Part shown: in pieces, positions 52,794-60,374 of the stretch
Layout of the letters: the number at the start of each line of letters is the position of its first letter
How positions within the stretch are numbered: the first letter of the stretch is position 1
Assembly (NCBI RefSeq): GCF_020329435.1
Contig: NZ_JAGKJK010000005.1
Location: 91,001-155,000, forward strand
Length of the DNA stretch: 64,000 nt
Source: Bradyrhizobium hereditatis
GTDB taxonomy: Bacteria > Pseudomonadota > Alphaproteobacteria > Rhizobiales > Xanthobacteraceae
Direction of reading: 5' to 3'
Notes under the pieces: model-generated
What the model was told of the DNA's origin: nothing
The model's database searches: none
Seen by the model: only the letters and a program-made list of their open reading frames with translations
Position numbers and translations under genes: made by a program

Positions 52794-53070
52794 ACTCGTC
52801 CACTTTCGAGACGCTATCGGTAGAGCCGGTCGATGAACATGTGGCGATCATCAGGCTCAATCGGCCGGAGGCTTCCAACGCGCTCAACACCCAGATGGGG
52901 CGCGACCTCGTCCGCTATTCGAGGATACCGCGCTCGATCCACAACTGTCGCTGCGCGATGGCCTCGCGCTCGAGATCGAGGCCTGTAATCGCATGGTGCC
53001 GACGGAAGATCGCCGCGAGGGCGTGCTGGCCTTCAACGAGAAGCGCACGCCCAGGTTCAAGGGCAGGTAA
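52790..53070 (+). pseudogene. Enoyl-CoA hydratase/isomerase, internally deleted
   Basis: The N-terminal strand pair is normal (VAIIRLNRPEASNALNTQMG, then RDLVRY). At about 52918 one T is missing, so FEDTALDP continues in another frame. Straight after it (about 52941) the sequence jumps to the family C-terminus, QLSLRDGLALEIEACNRMVP and then TEDRREGVLAFNEKRTPRFKGR, with a TAA at 53068. Roughly 165 central codons, including the oxyanion-hole segments, are lost. Confidence 0.85.
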
Positions 53071-53100
53071 GGCATGATGAAATTAAAGAAGGTGCGCTCT

Positions 53101-53270
53101 CCTCTCCCGCTTGCGGGGGAGGCATAGGCGGCCCACGGCCGCCGTTCTTTAGTAGAACGCCGATTTGGCGCATCGGCTATGGGTGGGGGTGTCTCCGCGG
53201 GCGACACTACCCGAGTGGAGAGAGCCCCCACCCGGCGCTTCGCGCCGACCTCCCCCGCAAGCGGGAGAGG
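53101..53270. repeat. MITE-like palindromic element with 22-bp perfect terminal inverted repeats
   Basis: CCTCTCCCGCTTGCGGGGGAGG (53101-53122) is an exact reverse complement of 53249-53270. The interior continues pairing: 'ggtgggggtgtct' and 'gagagcccccaccc' near the right part. There is no coding capacity. The 'ctctcccgcttgcgg' arm is a repeat widespread in alphaproteobacterial genomes. It lies directly behind the decayed hydratase gene. Confidence 0.8.
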
Positions 53271-53319
53271 TAAAGCCGCGTCTGCGCCAAACCAAACAAT
53301 CGTCATGCTCTAACGCCGA

Positions 53320-53874
53320 TCAATCGAACAGGCTCGGCGTGTGGTTCACTAGCGCGCCTTCGATCGCCAGCATCTTGAGCTTCGTCACCACGCCGCCATT
53401 GGCGGAGAAGCCGCCGGGTTTGTTGCCTGCCGCCAGCACGCGGTGACACGGCACCACGATCGGACAGGGGTTGCGGCCCAGCGCCTGGCCGACGTCGCGC
53501 GACAGCTCGACGCCGCCGAGTTTCTTGGCGATGTCGCCATAGGTCATGGTCTTGCCCGGCGGAATGGTGCGCGCGATGTCGTAGACGCCGCGGTTGAATT
53601 CCGGAACGCCGTCGAGGTCGAGCACGACATCGGTGAGATCGTTCGGCTTGCCTTCAAGCAATTCGACCATGCCGTCGATTGCAGCCTGCACGTTCGCAGG
53701 CGGCTCCGCCTCGATCAGGTCGCCATGGCGCTGCTGCAGGCGGGTGCGGGTCTTCTTCTCGTCGCCCATCGGCAATTGCACCGAGGTAATGCCACGCTCG
53801 CCCCATACGACGCCGCAGCGGCCGATCGCGGTATCGAATATCGCAAAATGGTGCCCGGTCATGGCTGGCTCCAT
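53320..53874 (-). CDS. ogt: Methylated-DNA-[protein]-cysteine S-methyltransferase
   Basis: 184 aa from ATG 53874, preceded by AGGAG; the frame is open to 54030 without homology. Active-site IVVPCHRVLAAG with acceptor C143, and the DNA-binding wing region TMTYGDIAKKLGGVELSRDVGQALGRNP. It removes O6-methylguanine or O4-methylthymine lesions by suicide transfer to the Cys. No fused Ada regulatory domain, hence Ogt type. Confidence 0.93.
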   Translation of the reverse strand: MEPAMTGHHFAIFDTAIGRCGVVWGERGITSVQLPMGDEKKTRTRLQQRHGDLIEAEPPANVQAAIDGMVELLEGKPNDLTDVVLDLDGVPEFNRGVYDIARTIPPGKTMTYGDIAKKLGGVELSRDVGQALGRNPCPIVVPCHRVLAAGNKPGGFSANGGVVTKLKMLAIEGALVNHTPSLFD

Positions 53875-54047
53875 CGTCTCCTGTTCAATGCCACTCAGCT
53901 TCCTTCTTGTTCCAAATCTAGGCTTGGAGATTATTGCTATCCACCCGAATCCCGGGGGAACTTGACGGCATGAACAACTTCCGCTGATCTGGGGCTCCTG
54001 CCGACGCCATTCAATGGCGCTCCTTTTCAATCCACGACGAGACCGCC

Positions 54048-54872
54048 ATGCAAACCATAAGCGTCAACGGCTATGACATGGCCTATCTCGATATCGGCCG
54101 GAGCGCCGATGGCAGTCCGCCGCTGGTCTGCATACACGGCTCGCTTTGCGATTTCCGAATCTGGTCTTCGGTGCTGGGGCCGCTGACGCGCCGCCACCGC
54201 GTGATCGCCCCCTCGCTACGGCACTTCTTCCCCGAGCACTGGGACGGCGTCGGCGACACCTATTCGATCGCGCAACATGTCGAGGACGTGATCGGTTTTA
54301 TCGAGAAGCTGGATGCGAAGCCTGTCGACCTGATGGGCCATTCCCGTGGCGGCCACATCTGCTTTCGCGTCGCGCAGCGGCGGCCGGACTTGTTGCGCAA
54401 GCTGATCCTGGCCGAGCCCGGCGGTGAGCTCGACGCGACCCTCGATCCCGCCTACAAGCCCGGTCCCTCACCGCTGGCCGGCATGATTGCGGCTTCCGCC
54501 GAGGCAATCGCCAAAGGCGATATCGACGGCGGCCTGCAGATCTTCCTGGATGCGCTGGAAGGTCCCGGCGCCTGGAAGCGCCTTCCTGCAACACCGAAGC
54601 AATTGCTGCGCGACAATGCGACGACCCTGATCGGCCAGATGCGCGACCAGCGTCCACCGTTCTCCAAGGCGGATGCCGAGGCCATTAAGACACCGACGCT
54701 GTTCATCGGCGGAGCCAACACCAAGGGCACGCTGCCAAAGGTGCTGAAGGCCCTGGCGTCCAACGTACGGGGATCGCGCACCGAGATGATCCCGGGCACC
54801 ACGCACCCGATGTTCGAACAAGCGCCGCAGAAATATTGCGAGATTGTACTGTCCTATCTCGCGGAGGACTGA
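54048..54872 (+). CDS. Alpha/beta hydrolase (first of tandem pair)
   Basis: 274 aa. Oxyanion region VCIHGSLCDFRIW, nucleophile S99 in MGHSRGGH, and the C-terminal His in PGTTHPMFEQAP. Nearly the same architecture and many identical segments as the next gene (HFFPEHWDG, QHVEDVIGFIEKL, GHSRGGHI.FRVAQ.RPDLLRKL), so the pair arose by tandem duplication. Cytoplasmic. Substrate unknown. Confidence 0.92.
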   Translation: MQTISVNGYDMAYLDIGRSADGSPPLVCIHGSLCDFRIWSSVLGPLTRRHRVIAPSLRHFFPEHWDGVGDTYSIAQHVEDVIGFIEKLDAKPVDLMGHSRGGHICFRVAQRRPDLLRKLILAEPGGELDATLDPAYKPGPSPLAGMIAASAEAIAKGDIDGGLQIFLDALEGPGAWKRLPATPKQLLRDNATTLIGQMRDQRPPFSKADAEAIKTPTLFIGGANTKGTLPKVLKALASNVRGSRTEMIPGTTHPMFEQAPQKYCEIVLSYLAED

Positions 54873-54877
54873 TCGCG

Positions 54878-55702
54878 ATGGAGACCCTGAACGTCAACGG
54901 CTACGACATCGCCTATCTCGACGTCGGCCAGAGCACTGGCAACCGCCCGCCGCTGGTCCTCGTCCACGGCACCCTCGGCGATTTCCGTACCTGGAACGCG
55001 GTGCTCGGACCACTATCAAAACGACATCGCGTGATCGCGTTGAGCCTGCGGCGGTTCTTTCCCGAGCATTGGGACGGCATCGGAAATGATTACCTGATGT
55101 CGCAGCACGTCGAGGATGTCATCGGCTTTATCGAAAAGCTGAATGCCGGCCCGGTCGATCTGATCGGCCATTCCCGCGGCGGCCATATTGGCTTCCGCGT
55201 GGCGCAGGCGCGGCCCGATCTGTTGCGCAAGCTGGTGCTTGCCGAACCGGGCGGCGATCTCGAGCCGGCACTGCAGCCGCTTACACCGCCGCCTGGCCCG
55301 GTGCCGCTGGGTCCACGCATCCCGCTCGCGGCCGAGATGGTGCAGAACGGCGACATCGACGGTGCGCTCGCGCTGTTCGTCGACGGGATCGACGGCGAAG
55401 GCTCATGGGCAAAGTGGTCCGCCGCACCGCGGCAGCAACTGCGCGACAACATCCAGACGCTGCTCGGCCAGGTCGGCGAAAACCGCAAGCCGTTCTTGAA
55501 ACGTGAAGCGGAGTCGATCAAGACACCGACGCTGTTGATCGGCGGCGGCGACACCAAGGGCGCGCTGGCGGTGAACTGGCGGGTGCTGGCCGAACATATT
55601 CCTGGCGCAAGAACCGCGATCATCCCGGGCACGCGCCACTGGATGTTCGAACAGGCGCCGCAGGAGTTTTGCGAAATCGTGCTGGAATTTCTCGCGGCGT
55701 AA
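54878..55702 (+). CDS. Alpha/beta hydrolase (second of tandem pair)
   Basis: 274 aa from ATG 54878 with GCGGAGGA upstream; 5 bp after the first copy. VLVHGTLGDFRTW, nucleophile S99 in IGHSRGGH, and His in PGTRHWMFEQAP. Same length as its neighbour and most similar at the N-terminal 150 residues. The lid region (about 150-200) differs most, suggesting different substrates. Confidence 0.92.
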   Translation: METLNVNGYDIAYLDVGQSTGNRPPLVLVHGTLGDFRTWNAVLGPLSKRHRVIALSLRRFFPEHWDGIGNDYLMSQHVEDVIGFIEKLNAGPVDLIGHSRGGHIGFRVAQARPDLLRKLVLAEPGGDLEPALQPLTPPPGPVPLGPRIPLAAEMVQNGDIDGALALFVDGIDGEGSWAKWSAAPRQQLRDNIQTLLGQVGENRKPFLKREAESIKTPTLLIGGGDTKGALAVNWRVLAEHIPGARTAIIPGTRHWMFEQAPQEFCEIVLEFLAA

Positions 55703-55710
55703 ACGCGTCC

Positions 55711-57471
55711 CTACTTCTGATCGAGCCGCCACGCACCATCCCAATCGGCGGGCGGCGGATTGGCCTTAAAATTCTCGACGCGCTCAGCCAGCGCCTTCGA
55801 CGGACCATCGCCGGGTACAGCTTCAAGCGCCGCCTGAAACGCCCGGCGCGCGTCATCCCAGCGGCGGGTCCGATAGGCCGCAAGGCCTTCGGCATAGCGC
55901 GCCAGCAGTACGAGCTGCTTCTCGGTCAACTCGCCAGCGCGGCCGATAATTTCGAACACTCTCTCGGAATGCGTCTGGCCGGCGACGACCACACGATCGA
56001 CCTCGCGCGATTCAATCGCATCGCCGGCCGCGATGATTGTCGTCTCCGAAGCCAATGAATGACTGCCGTAGATCTTGTTGGCGTTCTCCAGGCGCGACGC
56101 CAGATTCACCGCGTCTCCCATCACCGTGTAACTCATCATGAATTCCGAGCCGATGCTGCCGACCAGCACCTCGCCGGTCGCGATGCCGATGCGCACCTCA
56201 CAATCGCTCGGCACGGTGCGCACGCCGATCAGTTCGGGTAGCTCGGTGCGCAGCGCCGTGCCGCGGTCCGCCATTTCGACGGCGGCAAGGCAGGCAAGGC
56301 GCGCCTGTTCGCCATGCTCGGTGAAGGGAGGGCCCCAATAGGCCATGATCGCATCGCCGATATATTTGTCGATGATGCCGCGATGGCTGCGGATCGGTCC
56401 CGACATCGTCGAGAGATAGTGGTTCATCACCTTGACGAGGCCCTGCGGCGTCATGCCTTCGCTGAGACTGGTGAATCCCTTCATATCGCAGAACAGCACC
56501 GTCATCACCCGACGCTCGCCGCTGCCGGCGGCCAGCGATTTCGGATCGATCAGCCCTTCCACGACGCGGGGATCGACATAGCGGCCGAACGTCTCGCGCA
56601 GGCGCTCCTTGTGGCGCAATTGCTCAACCATGTTGTTGAAAGCGGTCGTAAGCTGGCCGATCTCATCGCGCGTGGTGACATCGATCGACCCGTCAAGCCG
56701 GCCGGCCTCGACGGCGCGGGTGCCCTCGAGCAGCCGCCGCACCGGCCGGATAATGCCGGTGCTCACGAACAACGAAAACAAAAGCCCGGCGACCGATGCC
56801 AGCACCGTCAGGATCACGGAGATCACGATGGCCGTTTGCTGATCGCGCATCGTTACCTTGGCATCGGCGCGGACCTGCCCCAGCATGTCGCTGCGAATTT
56901 CCTCGACTTTGCGGTTAAAGTCGTCGCGAAGCTCATCGGTGCGGGCGAGGCTGGCTCTGGCGTCCGAGAAATTACGCGCTTCGAGCAGCGACACCAGCCG
57001 CCTATATTCTTCACCGAGATAGCGACCGAGATCGCTGGTGACGTTCTCGATCCGGTTATCGATCCGGCCGAGCCGCGCGTTATCGGATTCGGTGGATGTA
57101 TCGTCGATGATCGCGTTGATCAGGGCTCGCGCGGCCTTCGCTTCCTGCTCGATCTCCCGCGCCATGGCTTCATAGGCCTTCTGCCGCTCGACAAAGCCAG
57201 CCTCATCGGGCGGCATTTGCATCTTGGCGATCACCATTCGACGCAGCGCCAGCGCCTGCTCCAGCGAGCGGATATTCATTCGCGCCAGATGCCCGTAGGC
57301 CTCGACATATCTGGAGCTGAGCTCGTCGAGCTGATGCGCGACCTTTCGCGTCATCACCGTCGACAAGGCCGAAGTGATCGCCATCAGAAAGATCAGGCCC
57401 AGCGCGATGCCAAGGATGCGCTTGCGGATGGTCGGTCGCAGCATGGACTCGTATTCTGGAGCTATGGACAT
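55711..57471 (-). CDS. Membrane adenylate/guanylate cyclase with HAMP domain (class III)
   Basis: 586 aa. Membrane helix 1 (about 15-37), a periplasmic helical sensor of about 170 residues, helix 2 (about 212-240), HAMP (TGIIRPVRRLLEGTRAVEAGRL), then the cyclase domain starting VMTVLFCDMKGFTSLSEGM with the metal Asp, and DKYIGDAIMAYWGPPF with the second. A C-terminal TPR-like tail (AAYRTRRWDDARRAFQAALEAVPGD) follows. It makes cAMP or cGMP in response to a periplasmic signal. An inverted repeat lies just upstream. Confidence 0.93.
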   Translation of the reverse strand: MSIAPEYESMLRPTIRKRILGIALGLIFLMAITSALSTVMTRKVAHQLDELSSRYVEAYGHLARMNIRSLEQALALRRMVIAKMQMPPDEAGFVERQKAYEAMAREIEQEAKAARALINAIIDDTSTESDNARLGRIDNRIENVTSDLGRYLGEEYRRLVSLLEARNFSDARASLARTDELRDDFNRKVEEIRSDMLGQVRADAKVTMRDQQTAIVISVILTVLASVAGLLFSLFVSTGIIRPVRRLLEGTRAVEAGRLDGSIDVTTRDEIGQLTTAFNNMVEQLRHKERLRETFGRYVDPRVVEGLIDPKSLAAGSGERRVMTVLFCDMKGFTSLSEGMTPQGLVKVMNHYLSTMSGPIRSHRGIIDKYIGDAIMAYWGPPFTEHGEQARLACLAAVEMADRGTALRTELPELIGVRTVPSDCEVRIGIATGEVLVGSIGSEFMMSYTVMGDAVNLASRLENANKIYGSHSLASETTIIAAGDAIESREVDRVVVAGQTHSERVFEIIGRAGELTEKQLVLLARYAEGLAAYRTRRWDDARRAFQAALEAVPGDGPSKALAERVENFKANPPPADWDGAWRLDQK

Positions 57472-57533
57472 GATCGGGAAACGGGATGAAGTAACAAGCG
57501 CGAAAGCCCGGCCGATCCGGCCGATCTTGTTTG

Positions 57534-57576
57534 TTTAGCGCGCGCCGGTGAATTAAGCACGATCCCGCGCGCTAAA
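57534..57576. repeat. Inverted repeat between cyclase and methyltransferase genes
   Basis: TTTAGCGCGC (57534-57543) is an exact inverted copy of GCGCGCTAAA (57567-57576), separated by 23 bp. It lies 63 bp upstream of the cyclase start and 77 bp past the methyltransferase stop, both on the minus strand. It could be a hairpin terminator for the methyltransferase or a pair of operator half-sites; there is no T-run. Confidence 0.6.
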
Positions 57577-57652
57577 ATTGAGCCTAGTCTGGGATGAGGT
57601 CAGCCATGGGGTCCCGTCGCGCTTGCCGCATCCGTGATAGCTCAGCCGGTAT

Positions 57653-58462
57653 TCATCTCCTTGCTGCAGAGAACACGATCGCCTGGATGGGCATGCGGCC
57701 GGGATCGCCGAATTCCCGGCGGTATTCCCGCTCCAGGGCATCAACCACACGCTCAGGGTCGACGCCGCCCCGCGCCCGGATCTGATCGATCAGCGGATTA
57801 CCAAAAACCGCCGATCGCGCGAAGCGGGCGACGTCAGGCAGCTCTCGCTCGTGCCTGATCACGGCAATCTCGAGATCACCGAAGCCCGCCGCAATCAGAA
57901 GCTCCTTGACCGGGTCGATCTGATGGCAGGAGAACGGCACGCTGTAAAATTGCGGCGGATCGCTCGGGAAGAAGCGCGCCGCGACCTCATGCGCGATGCG
58001 GCCAAACGAATTGTAGCGATGTGAATCCCAGACGCTCAGCAGATAGCGTCCGCCCGGGACAAGAACGCGACAGGCTTCGGCAAAGGATCTTTCCTTCTCG
58101 GGAAAGAACATCAGGCCGAATTGGCAGACGACGGCCTCGAAGCTTCGATCGGCAAACGGAAGCGCCATTGCATCAGCAGGCTCGAAGCTGACCTGCTCGC
58201 CCAGCCGGAATTTTGAGCGCGCGAGATCGAGCATCGGCGGATTGAGATCGGTCGCCGTCAACTGCGCGCCATCGGGCAAGACGTCTCGCAATTGCCGGGT
58301 GACGATGCCGGTGCCGGCCGCGGTCTCTAACACCCGCATCGGATGGCTGGCGGCTGTGCGTCTTGCAATATCGGCGGCGTAGCCGGCGAAGATGATCGGG
58401 CCGAGGCCCTGATCGTAATGTTGCGGGATATCGCCAGTGAAGCCGGCTGCGTCGCTGGTCAT
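57653..58462 (-). CDS. Class I SAM-dependent methyltransferase
   Basis: 269 aa from ATG 58462, with GGAGG six bases upstream; open frame runs on to 59353 antisense to the regulator gene without homology. SAM motif MRVLETAAGTGIVTRQL, then ATDLNPPMLDLAR, EPADAMALPFADRSFEAVVCQFG and VLVPGGRYLLSVWDSHRYN: UbiE/Methyltransf_11 type. Small-molecule or lipid target. Divergent from the GntR gene. Confidence 0.9.
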   Translation of the reverse strand: MTSDAAGFTGDIPQHYDQGLGPIIFAGYAADIARRTAASHPMRVLETAAGTGIVTRQLRDVLPDGAQLTATDLNPPMLDLARSKFRLGEQVSFEPADAMALPFADRSFEAVVCQFGLMFFPEKERSFAEACRVLVPGGRYLLSVWDSHRYNSFGRIAHEVAARFFPSDPPQFYSVPFSCHQIDPVKELLIAAGFGDLEIAVIRHERELPDVARFARSAVFGNPLIDQIRARGGVDPERVVDALEREYRREFGDPGRMPIQAIVFSAARR

Positions 58463-58566
58463 GGCAAACCTCCGGTCGCGCCCCGGGGAGGAGCATATCC
58501 CCGGCCACCTGCCGCGCCACCCCTGACCCGCCGGCTTGACGAGGACCGCGTCAGGCGATAGTCTCT

Positions 58567-58586
58567 GAATTCGGAATTCCGTATTC
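58567..58586. promoter_or_regulatory. Palindromic operator candidate of the GntR regulator
   Basis: GAATTCGGAATTCCGTATTC is a 20-bp palindrome with one mismatched pair, located 9 bp before the first start codon of the GntR gene and about 105 bp upstream of the divergent methyltransferase start. FCD-type GntR proteins commonly bind such short symmetric sites in their own promoters. Autoregulation is the natural inference. Confidence 0.6.
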
Positions 58587-58594
58587 CAAGCTGG

Positions 58595-59278
58595 ATGGAC
58601 GGCATGATCCCCCTGGATCCGCTCCCCAACCTGATCGATCAGGTCTACGCCCGGATCCTCGAGGCGATTACCGATCGCACGCTGCCGCCCGGGCATCGCA
58701 TCCGGCAGAACGAACTTGCGGAAAAGCTTGGCGTATCGCGGCAGCCCGTGTCCCACGCGCTGCATTTGCTGCACCGGCAGGGGCTCGTCGCCGAAAGCGG
58801 CCGCCGCGGCTTTGAGGTCACCCGGCTTGACCCCGAGCGCATCCGCCAACTCTACGAAGTGCGTGGCGCCATCGACGCGCTGGCAGCAAAGCTTGCGGCC
58901 GGACGCGCCAGGACTGATGCCAAAGCACGCGCGCAGCTCGAGGCGGCGCTGCGCGAGGGGCGAGCCATCAACAAGGACACACCGCTTTCGCGGCTGATCG
59001 CGCTCGACGTCGATTTTCACAGCGCGATCTACCGGCTCGCGGGCAATCCGGCGATCGAGGAGATGATCACGCCGCAATGGCCGCATATGCGCCGATCGAT
59101 GGCGACCGTGCTCGCCGAACTCGATTACCGCGAACGCGCGTGGGCCGAGCACGAAAAGATCGCTGCCGAGATTCTCGCCGGCAATGCAAAGGCAGCGGAA
59201 GCCGCGGCGCTCGCGCATGCGCAGACGGCGGGACGGATGACTGAGGAGAGACTGAGGGCGACTGACGTGGCCGCTTAA
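58595..59278 (+). CDS. GntR-family transcriptional regulator (FCD subfamily)
   Basis: 227 aa; M4 is an alternative start. N-terminal winged HTH: DQVYARILEAITDRTLPPGHRIRQNELAEKLGVSRQPVSHAL. The C-terminal all-helical FCD domain includes LYEVRGAIDALAAKLAA and the metal-ligand helix LDVDFHSAIYRLAGN, with His later in MRRSMATVLAELDYRERAWAEHEKI. It likely controls the downstream dioxygenase and dehydrogenase genes and senses a carboxylate metabolite. Confidence 0.92.
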   Translation: MDGMIPLDPLPNLIDQVYARILEAITDRTLPPGHRIRQNELAEKLGVSRQPVSHALHLLHRQGLVAESGRRGFEVTRLDPERIRQLYEVRGAIDALAAKLAAGRARTDAKARAQLEAALREGRAINKDTPLSRLIALDVDFHSAIYRLAGNPAIEEMITPQWPHMRRSMATVLAELDYRERAWAEHEKIAAEILAGNAKAAEAAALAHAQTAGRMTEERLRATDVAA

Positions 59279-59284
59279 CCAACT

Positions 59285-59345
59285 GCACGTCCTCATGCTG
59301 AGGAGCCGCGAAGCGGCGTCTGGAAGGATGGGCCGCGGACAAGAT
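59285..59345. repeat. Partial intergenic repeat
   Basis: 'cctcatgctgaggagccgcgaagcggcgtctggaaggatg' resembles one arm of the 'cctcaggatgac' repeat type seen at 7819-7920 (gtcaccctgagg, ccgcgaagc, cgtctcgaaggg). The second arm is not found, so it seems a half-element. It lies between the GntR gene and the dioxygenase gene. Confidence 0.5.
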
Positions 59346-59426
59346 GGGAGCATCTGGTTCGAGACGGCGCTAATCGCGCCACCTCACCACGAGGAGATAG
59401 AAACAAAAACCACCGGAGAGAACGCC

Positions 59427-60227
59427 ATGAAACTGACGCCAGAGCAGATCGAGTTCTTCAATCGCGAAGGCTGGCTGTTCCTGCCCGAACTGTTCAGCCA
59501 GGAGGAAGTGGATTATCTCGCACGCGAAGCGGTCAGCATCTATGACGCCAACCGTCCCGAGGTGTGGCGCGAGAAGAGTGGCGCGCCGCGCACCGCGTTT
59601 GCCGCGCATCTCTATAACGAAGCCTTCCGCGTTCTCGGCGCCCATCCGCGCATGATCGAACCGATCGAGCAGATCTTCGGCGAGAAGGTCTACATGCACC
59701 AGTTCAAGATCAACGCCAAAGCCGCGTTCACCGGCGACGTCTGGCAATGGCATCAGGATTACGGCACCTGGAAGCGCGATGACGGCATGCCGCAGCCGCG
59801 CGCCATGAATATCGCAATCTTCCTCGACGAGGTGATGCCGATCAACGGGCCGCTGATGCTGGTGCCGAAGAGCCAGCATGCCGGCGACCTCAAGGCTTCG
59901 CATGACCTGGAAACCACTTCGTATCCACTGTGGACGCTGGATGAGGAGACCGTCACGCGGCTCGTCAAGGAAGGCGGCATCGTTGCGCCCACCGGAAAGG
60001 CCGGCGGCATGCTGATGTTCCACGGCAATCTGGTGCATGGATCGAGCGGCAACATCACGCCCTACCCGCGCAAGATCGTCTATCTGACGCTGAACGCGGT
60101 CTCGAACTACATCCGCACGCCGACCCGGCCGGACTACATCGCGCATCGCGATTTCACGCCGATCCAGACAGTGGAGGATGATGCACTGTTGCGGCTCGCG
60201 CGTGCGCATCGCCAGGCGGCGGAATAA
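59427..60227 (+). CDS. Phytanoyl-CoA dioxygenase (PhyH) family protein
   Basis: 266 aa from MKLTPEQIEFFNREGWLFLP, with GGAGAG upstream. Fe(II) ligands H109 and D111 in WQWHQDYGTW and probably H204 in NLVHGSS; R215 in PYPRKIVYL fits the 2-oxoglutarate contact. Non-heme Fe(II)/2-oxoglutarate hydroxylase, closest in feel to EctD/PhyH-type enzymes acting on small acids or amino-acid derivatives. Follows the GntR gene and precedes an SAF-domain dehydrogenase. Confidence 0.9.
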   Translation: MKLTPEQIEFFNREGWLFLPELFSQEEVDYLAREAVSIYDANRPEVWREKSGAPRTAFAAHLYNEAFRVLGAHPRMIEPIEQIFGEKVYMHQFKINAKAAFTGDVWQWHQDYGTWKRDDGMPQPRAMNIAIFLDEVMPINGPLMLVPKSQHAGDLKASHDLETTSYPLWTLDEETVTRLVKEGGIVAPTGKAGGMLMFHGNLVHGSSGNITPYPRKIVYLTLNAVSNYIRTPTRPDYIAHRDFTPIQTVEDDALLRLARAHRQAAE

Positions 60228-60232
60228 AGCTC

Positions 60233-60356
60233 TCGTGCCCCGGACATAGCGCAGCGCGGAGCGGTGCGCTACAGAGCCGGGGCCTTCGTCCAGGCCTCTC
60301 CATGGGTCCCGGCTCTGCGGAGCAGCATTGCGCGCTGCACCGCGTCCGGGACACGA
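60233..60356. repeat. Intergenic palindromic repeat, 'cgtccgggacacga' type
   Basis: The left arm (tcgtgccccggac...gcgcagcgc...agagccgggg) and the right arm (tcccggctctgcgg...gcgctgcaccgcgtccgggacacga) are imperfect inverted copies around a short centre. This is another Bradyrhizobium-type repeat. It separates the dioxygenase gene from the next gene by 19 bp. Confidence 0.75.
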
Positions 60357-60374
60357 CAGCTCGGATCACTTGCC

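Noticed and set aside
58463..59353. Upstream extension of the methyltransferase frame
   Set aside because: Antisense to the GntR gene. GGAGG precedes the ATG at 58462, and the family start is MTSDAAGFTGDIPQHYDQG.
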